Shown one piece after another: positions 6,293 through 13,170 of a stretch of DNA of 13,966 nucleotides. The stretch spans positions 1-13,966 of the forward strand of contig JAZSFJ010000031.1 of the NCBI GenBank assembly GCA_045532145.1. Direction: 5' to 3'. The notes below the pieces were generated by a model. The model was not told where the DNA came from. It did no database searches and was given only the letters and a program-made list of their open reading frames with translations. Positions within the stretch are counted from its first letter, which is position 1; the number at the start of each line of letters is the position of its first letter. The stretch comes from SIG459 sp045532145. GTDB taxonomy: Bacteria; Bacillota; Clostridia; Oscillospirales; Oscillospiraceae. The position numbers and the translations under genes are program-made.

Positions 6293-6368
6293 GCTGGTAT
6301 AGCTCAGTTGGTAGAGCAGCTGATTTGTAATCAGCAGGTCGGGGGTTCGAGTCCGTCTACCAGCTCCA
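6293..6368 (+). tRNA. tRNA-Thr (anticodon TGT)
   Basis: A 76-base tRNA with encoded CCA. The acceptor stem GCTGGTA/TACCAGC (6293-6299 with 6358-6364) is perfect. The D arm GCTCAGTTGGTAGAGC is standard. The anticodon stem GCTGA/TCAGC holds the loop TTTGTAA, giving TGT, which reads Thr codons. The T arm is GGGGG-TTCGAGT-CCGTC, which leaves a G/G mismatch at the middle of the T stem (see findings). It is the first gene of a two-tRNA transcript. Confidence 0.95.
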
Positions 6369-6387
6369 CCAGCACTTAATCGAATAT

Positions 6388-6472
6388 GGGGGAATTCCCG
6401 AGTGGCCAAAGGGGGCAGACTGTAAATCTGTTGTCGACGACTTCGGTGGTTCGAATCCACCTTCCCCCACCA
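6388..6472 (+). tRNA. tRNA-Tyr (anticodon GTA)
   Basis: An 85-base class II tRNA with a long variable arm, as expected for bacterial tRNA-Tyr. The acceptor stem GGGGGAA/TTCCCCC (6388-6394 with 6462-6468) is perfect. The anticodon loop CTGTAAA gives GTA, which reads TAC and TAT. The T arm GGTGG-TTCGAAT-CCACC is perfect and CCA is encoded. It lies 19 bases after tRNA-Thr in the same unit. Confidence 0.97.
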
Positions 6473-6505
6473 AAAATCCTGAATGCGAAAGCGTTCAGGA
6501 TTTTT
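6472..6505 (+). terminator. Terminator of the tRNA unit
   Basis: A 15-base-pair stem (6472-6486 with 6491-6505, one G/T pair) closes on a GAAA tetraloop and ends in five T. Its first base is the last A of the tRNA-Tyr CCA end. Confidence 0.9.
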
Positions 6506-6606
6506 ACTTTTCACCTATTACCTTTTCACTACTACCTTGTCAGTGTGAAGGATTTTTTACAAAGTAATAAACATGCAGTTTTCGTATAAAAAGCAAGGAG
6601 ACCCAC

Positions 6607-7998
6607 ATGAATACTGAAATACTGGGCAGCAGAAGCTTTTACAGTCGCCTTATAAAGCTTGCTCTGCCCATGATGATACAAAACGGCATCACGAATTTCG
6701 TGAATATGCTGGACAATATAATGATAGGCGCAGTGGGCACCGCCCCCATGACAGGCGTTGCCATAGCAAACCAGCTCTTTTTCGTATTCAATCTCTGCAT
6801 TTTCGGCGCAGTGGCCGGAGCCGGTATCTTCGGGGCCCAGTTTTTCGGCAGCGGAGACCGGGAGGGCGTGGGCTGCTGCTTCCGCTTCAAGCTGCTCTTC
6901 TGCGGCAGTCTCACCGCTCTGGGCCTTGTACTTTTCGGCTTTTGGGGCGAGGAGCTGCTGAATCTCTATATGCAGGGTGACGCCGGTGTCACGGACCCCA
7001 CCGCCACCATAGCCGCCGCGAAAAGCTATCTGCACATAATGCTCATAGGCGTTGTGCCCTTCACCATAGTCCAGTGCTACTCAAGCACGCTCCGGGAAGG
7101 CTCCCGGCCCGGTCTGCCCATGGCAGCGGGCATTGCCGCCGTGCTTGTAAACCTCAGCCTGAACTATGTTCTTATCTTCGGCAAGCTGGGCGCCCCCGCT
7201 CTTGGAGTTGCAGGCGCTGCCATAGCCACCGTAGTCTCCCGCTTTACGGAACTTGCCGTAGTCCTGCTGGGCACACATCTGAGTCCCCGCCGCTACGAAT
7301 TCATGCAGGGAATATACCGCAGCCTGCGCATCCCCCGAAAGCTCATGGGCGAGCTTTTCATGAAGAGCCTGCCCCTTCTTGTAAACGAGTTTTTCTGGGC
7401 CTCGGGCATGGCCTTTATCAGCCAGTGCTACTCCCTCCGGGGCCTTGACAGCGTTGCGGCCTTCAACATCTCCCAGACCTTCTGGAACGTCTTTTCCATA
7501 GCTTACATGGCCATGGGCATGGCCGACGGCATAATCATGGGTCAGATACTGGGCTCAGGCAGGCTGAAGGAGGCCAAAGAATCCGGCTACAGGATGATTA
7601 TTTTCTCCTTCCTCATTGCGGTTTTCTTCGGTGCCCTTTACTACATCTGCGCGGGCTTTATCCCCATGGCCTACAATGTGGAGCCGGAGATACGCCTGCT
7701 GGCAACCCGCATAATGCGTATAAGCGCCATAGTAATGCCTTTGGAGGCCATATGCCACGCCAGCTACTTTATCCTCCGCTCCGGCGGCAGAATGATGGTC
7801 ACCTTCCTTTTCGACTCCGTGTATATGTGGTGCATCAACGTGGCCCTGGCCTTTGTCCTCAGCCGCTTCACCCCCATGAGCTTTGTCAGCATCTTTGCTC
7901 TGGTGCAAATAAGCTCCGCTTTGAAGTCAGGCATAGGAATAGCCCTTGTAAAAAGCGGCTTCTGGGTGCGAAATATAGTTTCTGACAAACAACATTAG
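6607..7998 (+). CDS. MATE-family multidrug/toxin efflux transporter
   Basis: This 463-residue membrane protein belongs to the multi-antimicrobial extrusion (MATE) family, which exports organic cations or metabolites using a sodium or proton gradient. Two homologous six-helix halves are visible (roughly residues 12-200 and 235-440). The first-helix signature is MIQNGITNFVNMLDNIMIG (near residues 23-41), followed by a GxxxGAQFFGSGD-like segment before the third helix. Length is normal. The start is supported by AAGGAG six bases upstream. The gene uses many ATA isoleucine codons, unlike the permease that follows. It is monocistronic, with a terminator at 8005-8028. The substrate is unknown. Similarity is stronger to the DinF/NorM-like clostridial group than to polysaccharide flippases, judged by eye. 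Confidence 0.92.
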   Translation: MNTEILGSRSFYSRLIKLALPMMIQNGITNFVNMLDNIMIGAVGTAPMTGVAIANQLFFVFNLCIFGAVAGAGIFGAQFFGSGDREGVGCCFRFKLLFCGSLTALGLVLFGFWGEELLNLYMQGDAGVTDPTATIAAAKSYLHIMLIGVVPFTIVQCYSSTLREGSRPGLPMAAGIAAVLVNLSLNYVLIFGKLGAPALGVAGAAIATVVSRFTELAVVLLGTHLSPRRYEFMQGIYRSLRIPRKLMGELFMKSLPLLVNEFFWASGMAFISQCYSLRGLDSVAAFNISQTFWNVFSIAYMAMGMADGIIMGQILGSGRLKEAKESGYRMIIFSFLIAVFFGALYYICAGFIPMAYNVEPEIRLLATRIMRISAIVMPLEAICHASYFILRSGGRMMVTFLFDSVYMWCINVALAFVLSRFTPMSFVSIFALVQISSALKSGIGIALVKSGFWVRNIVSDKQH

Positions 7999-8004
7999 TT
8001 TTTT

Positions 8005-8028
8005 GCCCACTCCCCTCCGGGAGAGGGC
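8005..8028 (+). terminator. Terminator of the MATE gene
   Basis: A nine-pair stem with one A/A mismatch (8005-8014 with 8019-8028) and a CTCC loop is followed by a T-rich tail (8030 onward). Confidence 0.85.
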
Positions 8029-8065
8029 ATTTTTTTATTTTTTCACTTTTTCGCAGTATTCTCTC

Positions 8066-8093
8066 TTGAATTTTTTCGCCAAAATGCTATTCT
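8066..8093 (+). promoter_or_regulatory. Promoter of the NCS2 permease gene
   Basis: TTGAAT (8066-8071), a 16-base spacer and TATTCT (8088-8093) give a plausible promoter about 45 bases upstream of the chosen start. There is too little room between it and the gene for a purine riboswitch. Confidence 0.55.
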
Positions 8094-8138
8094 AAAGGAG
8101 TGTTCAAAACCCACAAAAAAGAGAGGAGAAAATGCAAA

Positions 8139-9575
8139 ATGTTTGAAAAAGTCTTCAAGCTGAAGGCTAACGGTACTACCGTTAAGACCGAGATCCTTGC
8201 AGGCCTGACCACCTTTATGACCATGGCCTACATCATCGCTCTGAACCCCAACCTGCTCACCAACTTCGACGGCGGCTCTCCCCTGTGGAACGGCGTATTC
8301 CTCGCCACCTGCATCGCCTCCGCCATCGGTATGTTTGCAATGGCATTCCTTGCAAACAAGCCCTTCGCAATGGCCCCCGGCATGGGCCTCAACAGCTTCT
8401 TCGCCGTTGTTGTCGCCAACATCGTTGGCATCACCGGCATGAGCTATGTGGCCTCCTTCCAGACCGCCCTCATCATCATCCTTGTTGAAGGTTTCGTCTT
8501 CATCGTTCTTTCCGTACTCAATGTCCGCGAGAAGATCGTTGAGGCCATTCCCCTCGGCGTTCGTCTGGGCATCTCCCCCGCCATCGGCCTCATGCTCATG
8601 AACATCGGTCTGGGCTCCAACGTTGGCATCTACGCCGAAGGCAACGGCTTTGCCGCTCCCTTCTATGTAATGCGCGACTTCTTCGGCGCTCTCACCCCCA
8701 GCGTTATCAAGACCAGCATGGGCGATGTGGGCTACGCCACCATGATCCTCACCGTGGCCACCATGTTTATCGGCCTCTTCGCAATCATCGTTCTGGCCAA
8801 GAAGGGCATCAAGGGCGCTGTTCTCTTTGGTATGCTTCTTTCTTCCGTTATCTACTGGGCCGGTCAGGCTATCTTCCTCCACACCAATCCCTTCGCCTCC
8901 CTGGCTACCGCTTCCTTCCTGCCCCCCTTCGCTGACATGGCAGAGACCACCCTCTTCAAGTTCAATTTCGCAGGTCTCGTTAGTGTGGGCTGGTTCACCA
9001 TTGTAACTCTCATCATCACCTTCTGCATCATCGACATGTTCGACACCATCGGCACTCTGGTTGGCACCGCAAGCCGCGCCAACATGCTGGACAAGGATGG
9101 CAACATGCCCAAGATGAAGGAAGCCCTCCTTTCCGACGCTGTCGGCACTGTGGTCGGCGCCTGCACCGGTACCTCCACCGTCACCACCTTTGTTGAGTCC
9201 GCCTCCGGCGTTGAGGCAGGCGGCCGCACCGGTCTCACCGCTCTCACCACCGGTATCATCTTCCTGGCCTGCATCTTCATCGCTCCCCTCGCCGCCATCA
9301 TCCCCGCAGCGGCAACCTCCGCAGCCCTCATCTATGTTGGTATCCTGATGCTCATGGGCCTCAAGAACATCAACTTCGACGATATGGACCAGGTGGTTCC
9401 CGTTGGCATCATGCTCCTTGGTATGCCTGTTTCCGGCTCCATCGGCCACGCCATCGGTCTGGGCCTCATCTCCTACACCATCATCAAGGTTCTCAGCGGC
9501 AAGTTCAAGGAGGTCTCCCCCCTCACCTACATCATCTCCATCATCTTCCTCCTGAAGTTCTTCATAGCCGCCTGA
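8139..9575 (+). CDS. NCS2-family purine permease (AzgA/PbuG-like hypoxanthine/guanine transporter)
   Basis: This 478-residue polytopic membrane protein is of the AzgA-like branch of the nucleobase-cation symporter-2 family, which imports hypoxanthine, guanine or adenine with protons. Signatures are AGLTTFMTMAYII (21-33), PFAMAPGMGLNSFFA (76-90), the substrate-site helix IDMFDTIGTLVG (298-309) and GTSTVTTFVES followed by ASGVEAGGRTG (344-365). Length is typical. The start at 8139 has AGAGGAG ten bases upstream. An in-frame GTG at 8100 would add 13 Lys/Arg-rich residues but has no well placed ribosome site. Codon choice is strongly biased: isoleucine is almost always ATC, suggesting high expression. 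It is a single-gene unit between its own promoter and terminator. Exact purine preference cannot be told. Confidence 0.93.
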   Translation: MFEKVFKLKANGTTVKTEILAGLTTFMTMAYIIALNPNLLTNFDGGSPLWNGVFLATCIASAIGMFAMAFLANKPFAMAPGMGLNSFFAVVVANIVGITGMSYVASFQTALIIILVEGFVFIVLSVLNVREKIVEAIPLGVRLGISPAIGLMLMNIGLGSNVGIYAEGNGFAAPFYVMRDFFGALTPSVIKTSMGDVGYATMILTVATMFIGLFAIIVLAKKGIKGAVLFGMLLSSVIYWAGQAIFLHTNPFASLATASFLPPFADMAETTLFKFNFAGLVSVGWFTIVTLIITFCIIDMFDTIGTLVGTASRANMLDKDGNMPKMKEALLSDAVGTVVGACTGTSTVTTFVESASGVEAGGRTGLTALTTGIIFLACIFIAPLAAIIPAAATSAALIYVGILMLMGLKNINFDDMDQVVPVGIMLLGMPVSGSIGHAIGLGLISYTIIKVLSGKFKEVSPLTYIISIIFLLKFFIAA

Positions 9576-9594
9576 GTTCCTAATCAATTACTCC

Positions 9595-9623
9595 ATCCCA
9601 CCGCAGAAAAACTGCGGTGGGAT
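9595..9623 (+). terminator. Terminator of the NCS2 permease gene
   Basis: A perfect 12-base-pair stem (9595-9606 with 9612-9623) with an AAAAA loop is followed by TTTCTTT. Confidence 0.9.
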
Positions 9624-9698
9624 TTTCTTTCGCAAAAGCAAAAGGCTGTGTGTCCCTAACACAAAAACAAATATTTCTCGCTAAAATACACTTTGCTC

Positions 9699-9727
9699 TT
9701 GCATTCTAAAATTGATTGTGTTACAAT
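9699..9727 (+). promoter_or_regulatory. Promoter of the glycine-riboswitch/AGCS unit
   Basis: TTGCAT (9699-9704), a 17-base spacer and TACAAT (9722-9727) lie upstream of the riboswitch. Transcription would begin near 9734, giving a leader of about 255 bases before the AGCS start codon. Confidence 0.6.
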
Positions 9728-9759
9728 CAGCTCATTAAATTGAACAACACCCATTGAAA

Positions 9760-9787
9760 CCATCAGAATTGAGAACAAAACTGATGG
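9760..9787 (+). other. Hairpin just 5' of the glycine aptamer
   Basis: CCATCAG (9760-9766) pairs with CTGATGG (9781-9787) around a 14-base A-rich loop, ending 9 bases before the aptamer P1 stem. Single-aptamer glycine riboswitches often have an extra helix beside the aptamer (the so-called ghost aptamer). This is a candidate for it, by position only. Confidence 0.4.
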
Positions 9788-9796
9788 CGGAGGGAA

Positions 9797-9876
9797 CTCT
9801 GGAGAATCCCGTTTGGTCGGGTGCCGAAGGTGCAAGGTCATAGAAATGACCGAATCTCTCAGGCAAAAGGACAGAG
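9797..9876 (+). ncRNA. Glycine riboswitch, single aptamer
   Basis: The conserved core of the glycine (gcvT-type) aptamer is clear: GGAGA (9801-9805), a CCCG/CGGG hairpin, GCCGAAGG-N-GCAA (9823-9835), a GGTCA/TGACC hairpin (9836-9851) and TCTCTCAGGCAAAAGGACAG (9855-9874). The closing P1 helix is CTCTG (9797-9801) with CAGAG (9872-9876). Only one aptamer is present, rather than the common tandem pair. It precedes an AGCS amino acid symporter, so it probably adjusts glycine or alanine transport to the glycine level. Whether glycine switches the gene on or off cannot be told by eye. Confidence 0.95.
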
Positions 9877-9922
9877 CAGACACAGATTTTCATCTTCCTG
9901 TCTGCATTTCTTATTTTCCGGA

Positions 9923-9942
9923 GTTGCCGATTTTTCGGCAGC
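9923..9942 (+). terminator. Probable expression-platform terminator of the glycine riboswitch
   Basis: GTTGCCGA (9923-9930) pairs with TCGGCAGC (9935-9942) around TTTT, followed by TTCGTTCTTTTTAT. A second possible stem, GCAGACA/TGTCTGC (9876-9882 with 9899-9905), begins at the last base of the aptamer P1 stem and could compete with it. It lies 48 bases before the AGCS start codon, so termination here would block expression. Confidence 0.6.
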
Positions 9943-9989
9943 TTCGTTCTTTTTATACCCCCCAAAAAGAAAAAGAGAGGAAAAGAAAA

Positions 9990-11423
9990 ATGCTGGAATT
10001 CTTTGCAAACATCGAAAATGCGCTTTACCCCATCGTCTGTGACATCAACAATTACCTCAGCAGCTACATACTCATCGTTCTGCTTATCGGTGTAGGTCTC
10101 TTCTACTCCATCCGCACCCGCTTTGTTCAGGTCCGCTGCTTCGGCGAGGGCATGAAAAAGGTGTTCGGAAACATCAGCCTCCGTGGCGGCAAGCAGAAGA
10201 CCGGTATAAGCTCCTTCCAGGCACTGGCCACCGCCATTGCCGCTCAGGTTGGTACCGGCAACATCATCGGTGCCTCCGGCGCTATCCTTGTGGGCGGCCC
10301 CGGCGCCATATTCTGGATGTGGATAATCGCCTTCCTGGGCATGGCCACCATTTACGCTGAGGCAACTCTGGCCATCCATACCCGCAAGGTCGATGAAAAT
10401 GGCAATATCAAGGGCGGCCCCGTCTACTATATCACCCACGCCTTCAAGGGCGGCTTCGGTAAGTTCCTGGCTGGCTTCTTCGCCGTTGCCATAATTCTGG
10501 CTCTGGGCTTCATGGGCTGCATGGTTCAGTCCAACTCCATCGGCTCCACTATACAGACCGCCTTTGGTATTCCCGCATGGGTAATGGGCCTCGTTCTTGT
10601 TATTATCTGCGCAATCATCTTTATAGGCGGCGTTCAACGTCTGGCCTCCGTCACCGAGAAGGTGGTTCCCGTCATGGCCTGCCTCTTCCTGCTGGGCTCC
10701 CTTGTGGTGCTCATCGCCCGTATCCAGTATATCCCCGCCACCGTCGCCATGATATTCAAGTATGCCTTTATGCCTCAGGCCATTCTGGGCGGCGCTTTCG
10801 GTGCAGGCATCAAGGCCGCCATTTCTCAGGGCGCGAAGCGCGGCCTTTTCTCCAACGAAGCCGGTATGGGCTCCACCCCCCACGCCCATGCTCTTGCCAA
10901 TGTGAAAACTCCTCACGATCAGGGCGTAGTTGCCATGATCGGCGTTTTTATCGACACTTTTGTTGTCCTCACCCTCAACGCACTCGTCATCATCTCCACC
11001 CTCTACACCGCTGACGGCCCCCTCCATGGCGGCTACATCGGCTCTGTCACCGACCTTATCACCAAGAGCAACTTGGCTCAGACCGCTTTCGGCACCGTTT
11101 TCGGCGAGAGCTTCGGCAATATTTTCGTGGCCGTCTGCCTCTTCTTCTTCGCCTTCTCCACCGTTCTCAGTTGGAATATGTTCGGCAAGGTTAACGTTAT
11201 TTATCTCTTCGGAAAGAAAAACCCCAAGCTCTGCACCCTTATCTACACCATCATTGGCCTCGTGTTCATTTTCGTTGGCACTCTGGTATCCAACGACCTT
11301 GTATGGGAGCTTACCGACGCCTTCAACTATCTCATGGTCCTGCCCAACGCCATCGCCCTCTTCGCTCTCAGCGGAATTGTGGTTAAGTTCGCAAAGAAGG
11401 ACAAGGACACTCTCGCGGAATAA
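9990..11423 (+). CDS. AGCS-family alanine/glycine:cation symporter
   Basis: This 477-residue membrane protein is a sodium- (or proton-) coupled importer of glycine and alanine. The family signature GGPGAIFWMWIIAFLG (102-117) is exact, and the substrate/cation site GTGNI (88-92) follows SSFQAL (74-79). Around ten to eleven hydrophobic helices and the total length are typical. The start at 9990 is preceded by AGAGGA with suitable spacing. An in-frame upstream extension to 9813 would run back through the riboswitch and is not coding. A glycine riboswitch in the leader indicates control by glycine and supports glycine as a physiological substrate. Codon use is rich in C-ending codons, as in the NCS2 permease. 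It is a single-gene unit closed by a terminator. Confidence 0.95.
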   Translation: MLEFFANIENALYPIVCDINNYLSSYILIVLLIGVGLFYSIRTRFVQVRCFGEGMKKVFGNISLRGGKQKTGISSFQALATAIAAQVGTGNIIGASGAILVGGPGAIFWMWIIAFLGMATIYAEATLAIHTRKVDENGNIKGGPVYYITHAFKGGFGKFLAGFFAVAIILALGFMGCMVQSNSIGSTIQTAFGIPAWVMGLVLVIICAIIFIGGVQRLASVTEKVVPVMACLFLLGSLVVLIARIQYIPATVAMIFKYAFMPQAILGGAFGAGIKAAISQGAKRGLFSNEAGMGSTPHAHALANVKTPHDQGVVAMIGVFIDTFVVLTLNALVIISTLYTADGPLHGGYIGSVTDLITKSNLAQTAFGTVFGESFGNIFVAVCLFFFAFSTVLSWNMFGKVNVIYLFGKKNPKLCTLIYTIIGLVFIFVGTLVSNDLVWELTDAFNYLMVLPNAIALFALSGIVVKFAKKDKDTLAE

Positions 11424-11450
11424 TTATTGATGTAAACACGGCAATTATTT

Positions 11451-11474
11451 CCTCCCGCCGCAAAAGGCGGGAGG
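11451..11474 (+). terminator. Terminator of the AGCS gene
   Basis: CCTCCCGCC (11451-11459) pairs with GGCGGGAGG (11466-11474) around a 6-base loop, followed by an A and a run of eight T. Confidence 0.9.
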
Positions 11475-11484
11475 ATTTTTTTAT

Positions 11485-11512
11485 TTCCATACACTTAAAA
11501 CTGTGATAATAT
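11485..11512 (+). promoter_or_regulatory. Weak promoter candidate for the thioesterase unit
   Basis: TTCCAT near 11485, a 16-base spacer and TAATAT near 11507 lie between the AGCS terminator and the thioesterase gene. A TGTGATAAT string at 11502-11510 could instead be an extended -10 element. One of these must drive the gene because a strong terminator lies upstream. Confidence 0.35.
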
Positions 11513-11549
11513 AGAACCAAGCATTAGCAAAGGAGCATCTCAAAGCACC

Positions 11550-12275
11550 ATGAATAAAGTTTTTGAAGACATATATAATCTCCGTGCTGCGGATTTTGAC
11601 CGCTGGGAGCGTCTGCGCCCCGCCTCTATTCTGGACCTTTTTCAGGACATAGCGGGCCGCCACGCCAATATTCTGGGCGTAGGAGCAACGGAGCTTTTGA
11701 AAAAAAATACTGTCTGGGTTCTTGTTAAAGTGCGTTTTCAGGTGCTCAAGGAGGCCCGGATGTATCAGCGGGTAAAGCTGCGCACCTGGCCCCTGCCTCC
11801 CGACAGGGTAGGCTATCGCAGAGAATATCTCATTCTTGACGAGGAGGACAATATTATTGTTAAAGGCTCCTCCGACTGGGTACTCATGGACTTCGAAAGC
11901 AGGAAAATAGTCCCCGCCGGAAATATTTATCCCCTCACGGAGTACTGCGAGAAGCGCAACTTTGAAGAGCGTTTCCCCCGGCTGCGCTCCTTCGAGCCCG
12001 ATGGGGAGCTCTATTCCTTCCTGCCCCCCTGGTCTGACTTTGATATGAACGGCCATATTAACAACACCAAATATGCAAACTTCGTGCTGGACGCCGTATC
12101 CCCCGGCCCCGATGAGCATCTTCGGGAGCTGCGCATTGAGTACCACCGGGAGGTGCTGCCCGGAGAGAGGCTTTCCATACTCACCCGCCGGGATGGGGAC
12201 AGTCTCCTTGCAAGGGGCGAAAACAGCGAGGGAGAGAAGATGTTTTCCTGCTTCATGGAATTCAGCCGAGAATAA
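11550..12275 (+). CDS. Acyl-ACP thioesterase (FatA/FatB-like, double hotdog)
   Basis: This 241-residue cytoplasmic enzyme of the acyl-ACP thioesterase family (PF01643-type) hydrolyses acyl-ACP to free fatty acid and ACP. Two hotdog domains are visible: an N-terminal one (about 1-130, with the long helix ILDLFQDIAGRHANILG at 27-43) and a C-terminal one (about 150-241). The C-terminal domain carries DFDMNGHINNTKYANFVLD (163-181). By analogy with the plant FatB catalytic set, D165, N167, H169 and E201 (in EYHREV) are all present. Length fits bacterial members and there is no transit peptide. AAGGAG lies 14 bases before the ATG, a long spacing, and no better start is present. The next gene begins 15 bases after the stop, indicating an operon. 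Chain-length preference is unknown. Confidence 0.92.
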   Translation: MNKVFEDIYNLRAADFDRWERLRPASILDLFQDIAGRHANILGVGATELLKKNTVWVLVKVRFQVLKEARMYQRVKLRTWPLPPDRVGYRREYLILDEEDNIIVKGSSDWVLMDFESRKIVPAGNIYPLTEYCEKRNFEERFPRLRSFEPDGELYSFLPPWSDFDMNGHINNTKYANFVLDAVSPGPDEHLRELRIEYHREVLPGERLSILTRRDGDSLLARGENSEGEKMFSCFMEFSRE

Positions 12276-12290
12276 AGGAGGAGCAGCACT

Positions 12291-12986
12291 ATGAGCGAAA
12301 CTCGCCTTTCAGGGCCCATAATCTCCGTTGCAAAGGACGGAGCAGGCAGCGTAGGCGGCAATCAGCGTCTATTTTCCAATCCCACCATGCGGGGCTATGG
12401 CTGCGGAGTTATAGCCGGGGCCGATCTTCTGTATTATCTTGCTCTCAGCCGACCGGAATACGCCACCCCCTATACCGGCATTCCCAAGTCCAATGAGCTG
12501 AGCTTTGAGCAATATTCCCGACTCTGCGAGCGTCTGCGCCGGAGCTTTATGCCCATTATCCCCCGTTTCGGCAAGACGGGCCCCGCCCTTGCCGCCGGGC
12601 TGAACGCTTATTTCTCCCGCTACTCCATTCCCCTCCGTGCCCGTTGGTGCATAGGGCATGAAAAACTCTTTGAGCGCATTGAGGAAATGCTGAGAGCGGA
12701 CCTCCCTGTCATCTTCTCTGTGGGAGCCAATTTCCCCCTTTTCTGGGGCAAGCACAAGGTGAGGCTTTATACCCGCACCCCCTCCGGAAGCCTCAGCGCC
12801 ACCGCAGGCACAAGGGCCCACTTTATGACAGTCACCGGTATTGACGAAAATTTCCTCCGGGTGTCCTCCTGGGGCAAGGAATATTTCATCAGCCGCCGGG
12901 AGTACACGGACTATGTAAAAGCCCACGGCTGTCCGATAACAAGCAATATAATGTATTTGACGCCGTTTAAAGGCTCCCTTGTGTAA
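12291..12986 (+). CDS. Papain/C39-like cysteine peptidase-fold protein, unknown function
   Basis: This is a 231-residue protein with no signal peptide. The layout suggests a papain-like (C39-type) fold: Q25 as possible oxyanion residue, GYGCGVIAGADLL (35-47) with candidate nucleophile C38, AHFMTVTGID (176-185) with candidate base H177, and VSSWGKEYFIS (191-201), where C39 proteins usually have DPWG. The usual Asp is Ser here, so activity is uncertain. A middle region (70-140) is helical and rich in Arg. AAAGGAGG precedes the start; the gene is 15 bases after the thioesterase and surely co-transcribed. The last residues (FKGSLV) and the stop are encoded by the left inverted repeat of the element at 12966-13117, so the natural C-terminus may have been altered. 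I do not know the biological role. Confidence 0.7.
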   Translation: MSETRLSGPIISVAKDGAGSVGGNQRLFSNPTMRGYGCGVIAGADLLYYLALSRPEYATPYTGIPKSNELSFEQYSRLCERLRRSFMPIIPRFGKTGPALAAGLNAYFSRYSIPLRARWCIGHEKLFERIEEMLRADLPVIFSVGANFPLFWGKHKVRLYTRTPSGSLSATAGTRAHFMTVTGIDENFLRVSSWGKEYFISRREYTDYVKAHGCPITSNIMYLTPFKGSLV

Positions 12987-13117
12987 AGGGAGCTGTCGCC
13001 ACAAGGCGACTGAGGGATTGTCCCACTTGGCCTAAACTAATTGAAATGCGGACTATCCTACCGCACAATCCCTCCGCCCCTTCGGGGCACCTCCCTTTAC
13101 ACAAGGGAGGCTTTAAA
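12966..13117. mobile_element. MITE-like inverted-repeat element (152 bp, non-coding)
   Basis: The terminal repeats at 12966-12992 and 13091-13117 match at 26 of 27 positions in inverted orientation and both begin TTTAAAG. Inside are a hairpin GTCGCC/GGCGAC (12995-13010), a second inverted pair GAGGGATTGT/ACAATCCCTC (13012-13021 with 13065-13074) and a hairpin GCCCC/GGGGC (13076-13088). The whole element folds like a cloverleaf. It has no open frame of its own. The string with CTGTCGCC and GGCGACTGAGGG resembles a repeat I have often seen in gut Clostridia. No clear target duplication is visible beyond the palindromic TTTAAA. It overlaps the 3' end of the preceding gene. Confidence 0.75.
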
Positions 13118-13121
13118 ATGT

Positions 13122-13153
13122 AAAAAAAGAGAAGCAGCGGGAGCTGCGGCTCC
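13122..13153 (-). terminator. Terminator of the aspartate kinase gene
   Basis: On the minus strand a GCAGC/GCTGC stem (13134-13147), extended by GGAG/CTC pairs across a two-base internal loop, is followed by seven T (13128-13122). A short T run on the other side could let it also act on plus-strand transcripts. Confidence 0.6.
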
Positions 13154-13170
13154 TTTTTCTTATTGCATCA

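Noticed and set aside
8029..8138. Purine riboswitch ahead of the NCS2 permease
   Set aside because: The leader after the predicted promoter is only about 40 bases and lacks the conserved purine aptamer core.
8043..9587. 514-residue minus-strand open frame opposite the NCS2 permease
   Set aside because: It is rich in Asp, Glu, Gly and His with no hydrophobic core, as expected from reading the complement of a C-ending-codon membrane gene. It has no ribosome site and the permease signatures are on the other strand.
9734..9796. First aptamer of a tandem glycine riboswitch
   Set aside because: No GCCGAAGG or AGGCAAAAGGAC-like core is present upstream; only a simple hairpin is seen.
9813..9989. 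N-terminal extension of the AGCS protein
   Set aside because: The extension would be translated from the glycine aptamer and terminator; the ATG at 9990 has a ribosome site and gives the normal family length.
9735..11027. 430-residue minus-strand open frame opposite the AGCS gene and riboswitch
   Set aside because: Low-complexity acidic composition, runs through the glycine aptamer, and is explained as a shadow of the symporter gene.
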